Positions 7,607-16,689 of a stretch of 54,216 nt of DNA are shown one piece after another (positions within the stretch are counted from its first letter, which is position 1; the number at the start of each line of letters is the position of its first letter). The translations under genes were made by a program, and so were the position numbers. The stretch is from Lentisphaerota bacterium (GTDB taxonomy: Bacteria > Verrucomicrobiota > Kiritimatiellia > JAAZAB01). The stretch is taken from contig JACPGN010000210.1 in NCBI GenBank assembly GCA_016182435.1, positions 1 to 54,216 on the forward strand, in the 5' to 3' direction. Below the pieces are notes generated by a model. It searched no databases, was not told where the DNA came from, and worked only from the letters and a program-made list of their open reading frames with translations.

Positions 7607-9844
7607 ATGGAAAAAAGCGGGTTAGCGCCTGCCATGAATGTAAAATATCAGGAAGGCGGATTGGCGGCAACCCCGGAGGGCGCCTGTTTCCCGGAGCGCC
7701 CTTATTTTCCGATCATTCTGGCCAATGGCACGGACGCGATCATGGTTGATCCTGTCGGGAGCACGGACTCGATCTATTGCCCGCATTATTCATGGCCTTT
7801 GCCCGATAAGGCCTCCCTGGGCTGGTTCAAGACTGACCGGAAGAACTTCCAGTCGGACACCGACTATGGCGGCAGTCTGTGCCTGGCCCATCCGACAACG
7901 CTTTTGTTCATCGGCCCGGAAGAGATCATGCCGGTTAAAATGGAACAGGTGTTCGATCCCCAAACGGCGACGATCACCACCCGGTTCAGCCAATTCAGTC
8001 ACCGCGACGCCGGTCAAGTCAGCCTGAAAGTCACCACCTTCCTGACCGACGAGCATATCCTGATCGAGCGTTATGAGGTTTTGGAGGCGCCGGCGACGCC
8101 GTTCCACATCGAGTTCTGCATCCGCCCGCCGCGTAATGCGGGCACCTGCGAGAATGATCCGCCGCTGGCCGCCCAAGGCATTGAATACTGGGCGGCACGC
8201 GACCAGCGCATGCTTGGCTTTTCCTATGAAATCTGCGGCTACCGGGGGGTATGCGCGACTTGGTATGACCTGTCCGCCGGCTTGTCCCCCATAGCCCTGA
8301 GCGCACCTGTGGTGAGCAAGGTCGAACCAGTCGAAGGGGCGAAGGCGGAAGCCAGGGACCGCCTGCGGACGCCCGCGCTCGCGGCCGGAACAGTGGTGAC
8401 GCGTTACACGGCGGTTCTCGATTCGGAGGACACGCCGGATCCCAAACAAGCCCTGGCGGCGCTGATCGCCCAAACGCAGGCGAAGGGCTATGCGCAAACG
8501 CGCGCGGCGCATGTCCGGTCCTGGCAGACTTATAACGACCAGGCGCAAGTACGCTTGCCGGCCAGTGACCTGCAATATTTGTATGACACTTCGCTCTATG
8601 TTTTGAACAGCGTTTTCAACCGCGCGACGGGATTTATGCCCATGGGTATTCTGCCGTATCACTGGCAGAATTGCATGTTCTGGGACAGTTGGTTCTGTTC
8701 GATGGCCTGGCTGGGATGCAATCGCGGGGAAAATGCGCGGCGCATTTCCGAATTCTGGATCGGCAAACTGGAGGAAGCGCGGGACCTGGCCCGGCCACTG
8801 GGAGTCAGCGGCGCGCGGTTTGGTTGGACCAGCAACCGCCGCTTCTTCACGCGCGACGCCCCGCGTGTCATCCAATTCCATAATAACGGGGACACCTTCA
8901 TCCAGATGGCCCAGGTCTGGCAGGCCGGCGGGGACGCCGAGTTTCTTCTAAAGGCCTATCCGGCCATGGAGGACGCCTTGCGGTTCATGATCGAAAAATT
9001 AGCGCGGACGGACGGACACACGGCTGCGCTGGCGGCCTGCGCCGGACCGGACGAATCGGTGCTGGATCAGAAGAGCACCGACACCTGGACCTGCGCGGGA
9101 ATTGTGAAGAGCATTGATTATTATTTGCAGGCGTCGGAGAAAATAGGGCGCGCGCCCTACCGCCCCGACCTGCCCAAGTTGCGCGCCCTGCTTTGGGACG
9201 CGCTCAACCGCAACGTGGATGAGCGCGGCGTGCTGCAGTCGTTCCAGGGCGGACGCGTGCCGCACTGGGGCTCGCTGATCTTTTTCCTGTTCCCGGACCA
9301 TCCGGCGCGCACAAAGACCATGGCGGCTATTTCGAAATATGACGGGGAACTGGATGGGTATAACAGCATGGGGCTAAACCGTTATCCGGCGCGCGTCTTC
9401 ACCTGGGCGGAGAACTGGGCGATCCGGATTCTGGCCGAGGGCGGCGACGCGCGCGCCTGGGAAAGACTGCGCAAAAACGCCAAATTCACCAACTGCTACG
9501 GCGGAATCCCGGAACGGATATTTTGCCATGGCGAGCTTTTCATAGATTGGTTTCTTACTGCGCATGCGGCTTATCTCTGGGCCATGCATGGACTGCTCCT
9601 GCAACGCGAGGGCGAGAACCTGCGGGTGCTCATGACCCTGCCGCCGGATTGGAAGACCATCTCCTTTGAGAATCTGACCACGGCGGACGGACTGCGCGTT
9701 TCGGCGCTCCTCAAAGAAGGCCGTCTGGAACGGCTGGAGATTGTCAACGACCACACGGAAACGCGGATGGTGCAGCTTAGCGCGCCGGGCGGCCTGGAAC
9801 GCCGCCTGACCCTGAACCCCGGTCAAACGGTCAGGTGTGTCTGA
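7607..9844 (+). CDS. Six-hairpin (alpha/alpha)6 glycosidase, GH65/GH95-like
   Basis: About 745 residues from the ATG at 7607; the frame is open from 7547, but that start would overlap the previous gene, and 7634 is also possible. The N-terminal half is a beta-sandwich (TDSIYCPHYSWPL, TTFLTDEHILIERYEV). The C-terminal half is an alpha/alpha barrel with clan GH-L-like motifs: MFWDSWFCSMAWL, a GPDES segment comparable with the GPDE motif of GH65, TWAENWAIRIL and FCHGELFIDWFLTAHAAYLWAMHGLL. Members of this fold hydrolyse or phosphorolyse glycosidic bonds such as rhamnosides, fucosides and kojibiose. No export signal is seen, so a cytoplasmic role in oligosaccharide breakdown is likely. A dispersed repeat (8303-8340) adds a short loop near residues 233-245. 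The fold is likely; the specificity is unknown. Confidence 0.75.
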   Translation: MEKSGLAPAMNVKYQEGGLAATPEGACFPERPYFPIILANGTDAIMVDPVGSTDSIYCPHYSWPLPDKASLGWFKTDRKNFQSDTDYGGSLCLAHPTTLLFIGPEEIMPVKMEQVFDPQTATITTRFSQFSHRDAGQVSLKVTTFLTDEHILIERYEVLEAPATPFHIEFCIRPPRNAGTCENDPPLAAQGIEYWAARDQRMLGFSYEICGYRGVCATWYDLSAGLSPIALSAPVVSKVEPVEGAKAEARDRLRTPALAAGTVVTRYTAVLDSEDTPDPKQALAALIAQTQAKGYAQTRAAHVRSWQTYNDQAQVRLPASDLQYLYDTSLYVLNSVFNRATGFMPMGILPYHWQNCMFWDSWFCSMAWLGCNRGENARRISEFWIGKLEEARDLARPLGVSGARFGWTSNRRFFTRDAPRVIQFHNNGDTFIQMAQVWQAGGDAEFLLKAYPAMEDALRFMIEKLARTDGHTAALAACAGPDESVLDQKSTDTWTCAGIVKSIDYYLQASEKIGRAPYRPDLPKLRALLWDALNRNVDERGVLQSFQGGRVPHWGSLIFFLFPDHPARTKTMAAISKYDGELDGYNSMGLNRYPARVFTWAENWAIRILAEGGDARAWERLRKNAKFTNCYGGIPERIFCHGELFIDWFLTAHAAYLWAMHGLLLQREGENLRVLMTLPPDWKTISFENLTTADGLRVSALLKEGRLERLEIVNDHTETRMVQLSAPGGLERRLTLNPGQTVRCV
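8303..8340. repeat. Dispersed TCGAA-type repeat inside the glycosidase gene
   Basis: GTGAGCAAGGTCGAAC followed by CAGTCGAAGGGGC resembles a dispersed repeat built on a TCGAAGG core that is common in environmental bacterial genomes. In this gene it reads as VVSKVEPVEG, a typical translation of such repeats, and sits in a loop between beta strands. That comparison is from memory and needs a repeat search. Confidence 0.45.
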
Positions 9845-9985
9845 TCATTATCCGCTCGAAACCGCGATGAAAAAAAACAGGAAAATTGCCCGTGAACCAC
9901 GCGAAAGGAACGCGAAAAGGGAATGATTAACAAGGCGGATTGTTTCCAAGTTCAGGTGAAAAACAGAGCGAAAGGATCGAACAGC

Positions 9986-12900
9986 GTGCAAAACAAAACG
10001 ATCATTTGTCTAACGTTGGCTGCGCTCGCGTTGTTCTGGGACGGCGGGGCGGTGCGCGCGGCGCCCGTTCCGGCCACCGCCACGGGCGAACAGCTCAAGA
10101 TGTCCATTCTGAAGAATCCGGCCACCTATGACCTTGCCCGTTCGACCTGGAAGGCGGAGGAGATCAAACCCGCCGGAACATTGCCGGCGGTGGCGAAACC
10201 ACCCGCCCAGCCGCAAATGGCATTCCGGAAAGTCGTCGTCCTGCCCGAGGCGCCGGAGGAGGCAGCGCTGACCATTGTGAAAGGAGGTACGGTCTATCCC
10301 TACCGATTATACATTAACGGCGTGCTTGTGCCGCCGCCGCCGATCTTGTTCGATTTTGGCGATACCCTGACGGGATTGGCCGGTTATTTCAAGAAAGGCA
10401 CTAACGTCATGGTCGTGGTGAGCGGGTGTTATGGTATTAATCAGTATCGGGCCATTGCAAATCCAGTGTTGCTGGCGGAAGGCATGGTGCGGGGCCAAAG
10501 CGGGCGCATTGTCCGGATTCTGTCGGGGTCCTCCTGGAAGGCGGCCTATAACCCGCCGCAGGGATGCGAACGCCCGGATTTCGACGACCGCGCCTGGAGT
10601 TCCGCCGTGTCGGGCGGCAAGCCGTCGGTGTCCGTCGGCTATACGGTTGAGGCGCGCCTTGGCGGCGCGCTCAGTCCGCCGTATTACGGGCCGATCGAGC
10701 TGGCCAAGCCGGGCGGCGATCGCTTCTTTATTTACGATTTCGGCAAGCCGGTACGCCTGCCGCTCAAAGTTTACGCGTACGCCCTGGAGGGGAACTACGA
10801 CATTCGCTGGCGCCTGACGGAAGCTGAAACGGAACAGGAAACAGCCCGGGGCAATGTCCAGGAGGGTCAGTCCGATACGCGCAGCCATAAAAGCGAAATC
10901 GAGTTGTCCGTGCCCAAGCCGGGGGTTTACGAGCTGTTTGTGGAGCTTGTCCAGAATGGCCAAGTGAAGGAATTTCGCGTCGAGGAAATCGCGGTGGTCG
11001 GCAAGGTTGAACAACGCGAAGTGGCCGGCGCCAATTATTTGGACGGGCTGGAATTGGAGTTGGTGGATGAAGTGGATTGCGCGGACACCAATTCAGCGTA
11101 TCGCCTGTTCAGCCAGACGGCGAAGTTGGAATGGGGAAAATCCGGGGAAGATTCCGAGGCGCCCATTGTGGACAGTCCCCTGGGCAAATACCGCGAAACC
11201 AGCGGCGTGCAGTACAGTTGGTTCGGGTTTGCGGTCAGACTGGATAAAATCTATCAGCCTTACCTGATCGAGGTGGAGATCCCGGACGACAAGGAACGCC
11301 ATATCGGCATCCGGCCGATCCAGATGGATGGCGCGGTGATTGCCAATGGGCGGTTCAGCGACGGCACCCGGTTCGGATTGTACGGGATGTCGCCGGGCAG
11401 TGGGGGCGTTTATACCGGCCTGGATCATCCCCTGACCGGCCGGATGCTGGTGGAACGCATGGTGATCTTCGTCAAGTCGCCGATACTGGGCATTCAATTG
11501 GCGACGCTCGAAACGGGGCGGCCGGCGGCGGCGCGCAAGATACGGATTTATCGGATTACGAACGACCTGCCGGCCGCGAAAATCGCGTCGCCGACCTATC
11601 GTTATACCGGCCAGCACCTTGAACGCATGAACCTGATGCCCATGCGTTACTATGCCGGGCCGGATCAATTCCGTTTTGCCGCCAATTGCAATACTCCGTT
11701 CCGCGGCGCGTACAAGAACTGGTTCAACACCGGCGTGAACATGGTCAAATATTTGCGTTTTACCGGCGAAAATATGATCGAGCCCGGAATATATATGTAT
11801 TCTCCGGAGCCGACCGTCAGTGGGGGCTGGGTGGCCCGCGAGGTGGACGTCAGTCTGCCCCTGCTGGGGCGCATCATGGCCGCCAACGGGTGCGCCATCC
11901 GGATCGGCGTGGAATATGGCGCCGTGGCGTTCACGAATCGTTATACGCAGATGGTGGACAAGGACGGCCGGCCGGTGAAGACTTGGGTGAATACGCCCAA
12001 TATGTTCGATCCCGTGGTGCGCGCCGATCTCGTCCGGTTCATGGACGATTTAGCGCGCGTCTATGGCCAGTGTCCGGGCATTGCCGGTATCACCTTGCTG
12101 GCCGGATTAGGGCTGGTGCCGGACATCAGTTACAACTGGTACACCTGCGGAAGCGATGGCCTGGCAAACCCCCTCGATTTGGGCTACGACGATTTCACGG
12201 TCGGAACGTTCGAGAAAGACACGGGCCTTCGGGTGCCAGATGCCAGACGCCAGACGCCAGACGCCGGACGCCAGCCTGCCCTGCGAAGCTCTGGCGAAGC
12301 AGGGACACCGGACGCCGGAGGCGGGACGCCGGAGGGGATCGGGCAAAACACCAATCGGTTCAAAGCGCGGTACGAGTGGCTGACGGGCGAAAAGAAGGAG
12401 CAGTGGATCGAATGGCGCAATCGAAAAGTGTATGAACTCAGCGCCGAACTGGCGCGCACGGTACGCCGCCATAACCCCGACTGGAAACTGGCCCTGATCG
12501 CCAATTGTCTGCCCAATCGTCTATACTCGTTCGATCCCGATATGTTCCGTAACAACAGCAATATCCTTTTCGGTAGTAAGCTGACCCAGGACAACCGGCC
12601 CGACGAAGGTTCGCTCCGCTGGCGCCAGTATTCTGAAAATCCGGACATCATCCGGGCGGCGGACGAAGGCGCCAGCCTGATTACGATGTCATTTTACGAG
12701 CCCGCGGTGGGCTCCAAGACGTGGTATTGGAGTCATTTCCTGCCGTGCGACCACGTGGCGCCATCGGGCCGGACTTATTTGCGCGAGTATAGCAAGCTCC
12801 TGTCCTACGCCACACCGCAATTTGTGGCCCAGACCTGGAACGATGGCAGCATCCTGGCCGGCCACGAGGATATCCGCCGCGAATTCAACCGGGCCTTTTG

Positions 12901-14074
12901 CGTTCTGCCGCCGGGCCCGTATCGGACGCTAAAGGGCAACGGGCTGGATAAAAACCTGTTCGTCCGCCTGGGGCCAAAAGTAAAGAACGAAACGCCGTTT
13001 TATGCGATCAATCCCGGCGCCTGGCCGGTCTCCGTTGCGCTGACGGTGAAGCTTGGCAAGGAGGCGATGGTGAAAGACCTGGTGTCGGGCGCGGAACTGA
13101 CGCCAGACGCCAGACGCCGGACGCCGGACGACGGACGACAGACGACGGATGCCAGACACCGGACGACGGACGACGGAAAAATCGAAAATCGAAAATCGAA
13201 AATCGAAAATAATGAATTCAGACTCAGTCTGAATTCATACGAGATGCGCAGCCTGGCGCTGGTCGGCGAGGGCGGCGTGATTGGCGCCACGGTTAAGCCC
13301 GACGAATCGGTCACGGAAGCGCTGGCCAAGCTCGCCAGGGAAAAAGCCGCGATTTACGCGCAGGTCGAGAGCATCGGCGAACCCGCCCATGCCAGGGCCT
13401 TGACGGCCTTGAGTGTTTTCAAGCCCGTAGCCGAGTTCATGGCGGACAGCAAGCTCATTCTCGATGCGGCGCGCGGTGGCGATCATCTGACGGTGGCGAA
13501 CATGACCGATTCGTACGCGTCGTCCCATATTGAAGGCTATCTGGTTAGTATGATTAAATTCAGGGAGGACTTCAAATCACTGACCAACCGATACTACTTT
13601 GTGGATTGCGGCGCGGCGGAGGATTGGATTGACGCGTCCGGCCGGGCCTGGCTGGCCGATCAGGACTGGCAGGCGGGCGCCGCGCCGTGGGGCTGTGCCG
13701 GGGGGACAAGCGGAGACCGCGGCAATATGGCGGTGGCGGGCGCCGCGCCGGGATTGGAGAAACTTTATCGGACGGAACGATGGGGGGTTAAGCAGTATAG
13801 CTTCCGTCTTCCCAAGGGGCGGTATCGCGTGCGCCTGCATTTCGCGGAAACGCACCTGAGCGCTCCGGGCGAACGCCTGTTCGACGTGACGTTGAACGGA
13901 ACGAAGGTGTTGCGCGCTTTCGATATCTTCAAGGAGGCCGGCGGCCGGCGCAAGGCCATCGTCAAAGAGTTTGTGACCGACGCGCCTGATGAGTTATTGG
14001 AAATCGGCTTCGTGGCCGGGAGCGACAACCCCAAGATTGACGCGATCGAAATCGCAAAGGATGGAGGCAACTAA
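9986..14074 (+). CDS. Giant secreted malectin-domain glycosidase-like protein
   Basis: About 1,362 residues from a GTG at 9986. This start is chosen because it puts an ideal signal peptide at the N-terminus (KTIICLTLAALALFW, then an AxA cleavage site) and has AAAGGA about 10 bases upstream; the frame is open from 9923. After a galactose-binding-like sandwich (about 60-215) and beta-rich domains comes a TIM-barrel-like region (about 550-960, with VNMVKYLRFTGENMIEPG and IAGITLLAGLGLVPDIS). The last 160 residues are a malectin domain (YYFVDCGAAEDW, RYRVRLHFAETHLS, FDVTLNG), a carbohydrate-binding fold. It probably acts in the periplasm or outside the cell on a large polysaccharide. Two low-complexity insertions (12233-12335 and 13101-13238) are encoded by tandem repeats. 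Catalytic residues are not recognised. Confidence 0.7.
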   Translation: MQNKTIICLTLAALALFWDGGAVRAAPVPATATGEQLKMSILKNPATYDLARSTWKAEEIKPAGTLPAVAKPPAQPQMAFRKVVVLPEAPEEAALTIVKGGTVYPYRLYINGVLVPPPPILFDFGDTLTGLAGYFKKGTNVMVVVSGCYGINQYRAIANPVLLAEGMVRGQSGRIVRILSGSSWKAAYNPPQGCERPDFDDRAWSSAVSGGKPSVSVGYTVEARLGGALSPPYYGPIELAKPGGDRFFIYDFGKPVRLPLKVYAYALEGNYDIRWRLTEAETEQETARGNVQEGQSDTRSHKSEIELSVPKPGVYELFVELVQNGQVKEFRVEEIAVVGKVEQREVAGANYLDGLELELVDEVDCADTNSAYRLFSQTAKLEWGKSGEDSEAPIVDSPLGKYRETSGVQYSWFGFAVRLDKIYQPYLIEVEIPDDKERHIGIRPIQMDGAVIANGRFSDGTRFGLYGMSPGSGGVYTGLDHPLTGRMLVERMVIFVKSPILGIQLATLETGRPAAARKIRIYRITNDLPAAKIASPTYRYTGQHLERMNLMPMRYYAGPDQFRFAANCNTPFRGAYKNWFNTGVNMVKYLRFTGENMIEPGIYMYSPEPTVSGGWVAREVDVSLPLLGRIMAANGCAIRIGVEYGAVAFTNRYTQMVDKDGRPVKTWVNTPNMFDPVVRADLVRFMDDLARVYGQCPGIAGITLLAGLGLVPDISYNWYTCGSDGLANPLDLGYDDFTVGTFEKDTGLRVPDARRQTPDAGRQPALRSSGEAGTPDAGGGTPEGIGQNTNRFKARYEWLTGEKKEQWIEWRNRKVYELSAELARTVRRHNPDWKLALIANCLPNRLYSFDPDMFRNNSNILFGSKLTQDNRPDEGSLRWRQYSENPDIIRAADEGASLITMSFYEPAVGSKTWYWSHFLPCDHVAPSGRTYLREYSKLLSYATPQFVAQTWNDGSILAGHEDIRREFNRAFCVLPPGPYRTLKGNGLDKNLFVRLGPKVKNETPFYAINPGAWPVSVALTVKLGKEAMVKDLVSGAELTPDARRRTPDDGRQTTDARHRTTDDGKIENRKSKIENNEFRLSLNSYEMRSLALVGEGGVIGATVKPDESVTEALAKLAREKAAIYAQVESIGEPAHARALTALSVFKPVAEFMADSKLILDAARGGDHLTVANMTDSYASSHIEGYLVSMIKFREDFKSLTNRYYFVDCGAAEDWIDASGRAWLADQDWQAGAAPWGCAGGTSGDRGNMAVAGAAPGLEKLYRTERWGVKQYSFRLPKGRYRVRLHFAETHLSAPGERLFDVTLNGTKVLRAFDIFKEAGGRRKAIVKEFVTDAPDELLEIGFVAGSDNPKIDAIEIAKDGGN
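12233..12335. repeat. CCAGACG tandem repeat with embedded palindrome, in frame
   Basis: Units of GCCAGACG/GCCGGACG type run from 12233 to 12274. Then comes a palindromic CCTGCCCTGCGAAGC...GAAGCAGGG block (12275-12304), then more GCCGGA units to 12335. It is translated as Pro/Asp/Ala/Arg-rich low-complexity sequence between FEKDTGLRVP and NRFKARYEWL, a surface-loop position. A similar array is at 13101-13177 in the same gene. Confidence 0.8.
13101..13238. repeat. Second tandem repeat: CCAGACG units, ATCGAAA units and a 27-bp palindrome
   Basis: Three pieces abut. GCCAGACG/GACGACGG-like units occupy 13101-13177. Four copies of AATCGAAA-type units occupy 13178-13210. A perfect palindrome with 13-nt arms (ATGAATTCAGACT and its complement around one C) occupies 13212-13238. 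The whole block is read through in frame by the malectin protein gene, between DLVSGAEL and LSLNSYEMRSLAL, again a loop position. Confidence 0.8.
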
Positions 14075-14085
14075 TTGCCGCGCCG

Positions 14086-14106
14086 CCTGCCGGCTTGTCC
14101 GGCAGG
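14086..14106. repeat. CCTGCCGG hairpin (copy 1)
   Basis: A perfect 8-bp stem CCTGCCGG/CCGGCAGG with loop CTTGT, between the malectin protein gene and the next gene. The same stem with the complementary loop ACAAG occurs at 50284-50306, so this is an inverted copy of a dispersed palindrome. No T-run follows, so it is not a standard terminator. Confidence 0.7.
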
Positions 14107-14121
14107 GGGTGAAGGAACCCA

Positions 14122-14952
14122 ATGAGTAAAATAAAACGAAAGGCCTGCGTCTTGGTCCTCTTGGCGGAACTCATGGCCGCGCTCTCCCTGGATGCGGCCA
14201 AACTGGGCGAAGGCGTAAATGTCAATTACCGTGTTCCGTCGGTCGGCGCGCGCGCGCCGTGGAAAACCTTCACAAAGCCGGCTTATACTTTTAAGGTTTC
14301 CATTACCGGCATTCCCACAATCGAATGGGCGGGGGGCACGCTGGAACTGCCGTATTTTTGCGTCCAGTACGACAATGACAATCGTTCCCCCTATTGGATG
14401 CAAGACAACCCCGTCCCCCGGGGTGATTGGGAGAGCGTGTTGTTTCAGCGGACGCCGGGGCGCGGTCGCGACGAGGCGCTCAGCCTGGTCGGTTTGTATC
14501 GGGGCGCCGCGATCTATCAAACGGCGATTCTGGCGGATACCGGCATGTTGTATCGAACCAAGTGGACGGGATTATATCCGCCGCCCAGCGGCAATTTCGA
14601 GATAACCGGAACGGCAAACCGCCTGCGCAAAGATCAGAAGCTCCCGTTCACGGCCACGCTCAGAGACGGCCGGACGGTCACGGGTGACGCCAATAAAAGT
14701 TTTCCCGCAGTGGCGCCGATACGGGAGCTGGTGCTTCGCGGCGGCCATCAGCGTTTGCGGATTGAAGTGCTTGACGTCGACCGCTCCGGCGGCATGAAAT
14801 TCCATAATTACGGCAGTCCCGAAACCCATCCCCTGGATGCCGTTACGGTAGCCTGTCTGACATTCGAAAAGTTGTCGGATGTAGCCCTGCGGGTGAGGGT
14901 GGAGCCCGATGTGCCCAGTAACGCTGTAACCGTATCAACCAATACGCCATGA
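14122..14952 (+). CDS. Secreted hypothetical protein
   Basis: A 276-residue protein with an N-terminal signal peptide (KRKACVLVLLAELMAALSL, then DAA). I recognise no family. The mature part is beta-rich with aromatic motifs (WAGGTLELPYFCVQYDND, SPYWMQDN, YRTKWTGLYPP) and two Cys; the C-terminal half (about 175-265) alternates hydrophobic residues as in a beta sandwich. It starts 47 bp after the giant malectin protein gene, with GAAGGA upstream of the ATG, and is likely cotranscribed with it. A carbohydrate-binding or accessory role in the same periplasmic process is inference only. Confidence 0.65.
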   Translation: MSKIKRKACVLVLLAELMAALSLDAAKLGEGVNVNYRVPSVGARAPWKTFTKPAYTFKVSITGIPTIEWAGGTLELPYFCVQYDNDNRSPYWMQDNPVPRGDWESVLFQRTPGRGRDEALSLVGLYRGAAIYQTAILADTGMLYRTKWTGLYPPPSGNFEITGTANRLRKDQKLPFTATLRDGRTVTGDANKSFPAVAPIRELVLRGGHQRLRIEVLDVDRSGGMKFHNYGSPETHPLDAVTVACLTFEKLSDVALRVRVEPDVPSNAVTVSTNTP

Positions 14953-14976
14953 ACGAGGAATCAGTGGATAAACGCT

Positions 14977-15921
14977 ATGATTATAGATTGCGAAACTCAC
15001 GTTTTTCAAATCATTGATCTCCCCGGTCATAAAAAATTCCACGGCTGTAAAATGGAAAATCTCATTGCGGACATGGATCGAACCGGGGTTAATAAAACCA
15101 TCCTGACCAGCTACGACCCGGCGGATTTAGGCGCACCCGACAACCCGTTCGGGGATCCGAACTATCCGAGCCTGGGAAATAATCCCATTGGTTACTTTAT
15201 TGAGTCCTGGCAAAAACATAAAGATCGTTTCTACTGGTTCTCATTGCCGGACCCCCGCAAACCGGATTGCATCGCCCTCCTGGAGAAACATTATCGGCTT
15301 GGCATGGTTGGGTTGGGCGAACTTTGTCCGGCCTATCAGCATCTCATGCCGGACTCTCCGGAAATGAGACTTATTTACCGTTTCGCGGACGAAAAAGGTC
15401 TGCCGGTCATCCTCAACTCGGAAAACTGGGACGACGCGAAAAACTACTTTTCCGGGGAATTTGACCGGTATTTTGACATGATGGAAAAAATCTTCCGTGA
15501 GTTCAAGGATGTTCGGTTTATGCTCGGCCACGGGGGTGGCGACTGCGGCAGAATTGCGTATGCCCATCAGGCGAATGGGACCAGGGATTTTGATTTATAC
15601 TTGGCAAGAAACTTGCGTTCTTACCAATTGGCGGCGGAATTGGATAACCTCTGGCTATGTTCGTGTATGCCCTGGTGGTTCGTTGGCGGCAAAGTCATAG
15701 ATATGGTGCAAAAGCAGCTTGATTTCCTGCGTGCGCACGTGGGGTTTTCCAAGATTGCCTGGGGCAGCGACTGGCCGTGGTTGGTTGCCGACATGTGCTT
15801 CAAATGCGATTACAAGGTGATTGTTGATTACTACCGCAATCTTTCGTTTTGCAGTCCGGAAGAACGGGAGTATTTGCTGGGTAAATCCGCCCATGAATTC
15901 ATCCATGCTATTAAAAGATAA
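14977..15921 (+). CDS. Amidohydrolase-related metal-dependent hydrolase (COG2159 type)
   Basis: A 314-residue TIM-barrel hydrolase of the amidohydrolase-2 family. It has an ETHVF segment near the N-terminus in place of the usual HxH metal motif (one His kept), MVGLGEL mid-barrel, FMLGHGGGD (about 180-188) with a further His, and AWGSDWPW (about 262-269) with the conserved Asp. Relatives catalyse decarboxylation or lactone/amide hydrolysis on small organic acids. No signal peptide, so it is cytoplasmic. It lies 24 bp after the secreted hypothetical, and its end overlaps the SDR gene by 17 bp. A role in opening or hydrolysing a sugar-derived lactone is possible but unproven. Confidence 0.8.
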   Translation: MIIDCETHVFQIIDLPGHKKFHGCKMENLIADMDRTGVNKTILTSYDPADLGAPDNPFGDPNYPSLGNNPIGYFIESWQKHKDRFYWFSLPDPRKPDCIALLEKHYRLGMVGLGELCPAYQHLMPDSPEMRLIYRFADEKGLPVILNSENWDDAKNYFSGEFDRYFDMMEKIFREFKDVRFMLGHGGGDCGRIAYAHQANGTRDFDLYLARNLRSYQLAAELDNLWLCSCMPWWFVGGKVIDMVQKQLDFLRAHVGFSKIAWGSDWPWLVADMCFKCDYKVIVDYYRNLSFCSPEEREYLLGKSAHEFIHAIKR

Positions 15922-16657
15922 GGTTGTGATTATCACCGGCGCCAGCCGTGGTATTGGCGCCGCCACCGCCTTGCGTTTTGCCCGCGAGGGTGCGCGGGTT
16001 GTGGTAAACTTTGCGCATAATGCCGACGCCGCAATTGCAATTGTTGCGCAGATTAAATCCGACGGTGGCACGGCGATTGCCATACAGGCTGACGTCTCGG
16101 ATGCCGGCGCGGTAAGCGCAATGACGGCACAGATAAAAAATAAATTTGGCGGACGCCTGGATGTGTTAATTAACAATGCCTTTCCAGGCTTTCGCGGCGG
16201 AACAGTTGGGGAGGGGAAATGGGAAGATTTCGCGGATTCCTGGGGGGTCATCGTCCACGGCGCCTTCAACTGCTGCCAAGGAGCATTGCCAACGATGATC
16301 CAGCAACGTTATGGCCGCATTATTAATATTGGCAGCACCTGTATGTGGGAGTTAAATGAAGCCAGCGCTCCCTATATGACGGCGAAAGGCGGCCTGCTTA
16401 CCATGACGCGCGCCTTGGCGCGTGACTACGGAAAATTCAATATCACCGCGAATATGGTTACCCCCGGCCTGGTGTGGACTGATCTGACAAAACCTCAGCC
16501 CGTTCCATATTGCTCACCACATGTTGAACGCACGCCGCTTGGACGTATTGCAAATGCCGATGACATTGCCAAAGCTTGTGTCTTTTTTTCCAGCGAGCTG
16601 GCCGACTTTATTACTGGCGCAAATTTACCGGTTTGTGGCGGTATGTTAATGCAATAA
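15905..16657 (+). CDS. Short-chain dehydrogenase/reductase (FabG-like)
   Basis: A 250-residue classical SDR, a cytoplasmic NAD(P)-dependent oxidoreductase. The start at 15905 (overlapping the upstream stop) gives MLLKDKVVIITGASRGIG, with the TGASRGIG cofactor loop at the correct distance from the N-terminus. The frame is open further upstream, but that extension is unlike SDRs. NNAF replaces the usual NNAG; the catalytic triad is visible as Ser in INIGST and YMTAK (Tyr and Lys) about 150-165. The C-terminus ITGANLPVCGGMLM matches the family's dimer interface. Context points to oxidation or reduction of a sugar or sugar acid, with the amidohydrolase as partner, as in lactone-forming oxidative pathways. 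Confidence 0.9.
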   Translation: MLLKDKVVIITGASRGIGAATALRFAREGARVVVNFAHNADAAIAIVAQIKSDGGTAIAIQADVSDAGAVSAMTAQIKNKFGGRLDVLINNAFPGFRGGTVGEGKWEDFADSWGVIVHGAFNCCQGALPTMIQQRYGRIINIGSTCMWELNEASAPYMTAKGGLLTMTRALARDYGKFNITANMVTPGLVWTDLTKPQPVPYCSPHVERTPLGRIANADDIAKACVFFSSELADFITGANLPVCGGMLMQ

Positions 16658-16689
16658 TTGGCCGATAACGCACGAACGCAAACATTACC

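Noticed and set aside
12233..13238. A possible CRISPR array because of short tandem units
   Set aside because: Units are contiguous without unique spacers, are degenerate, and are read through as part of a protein.
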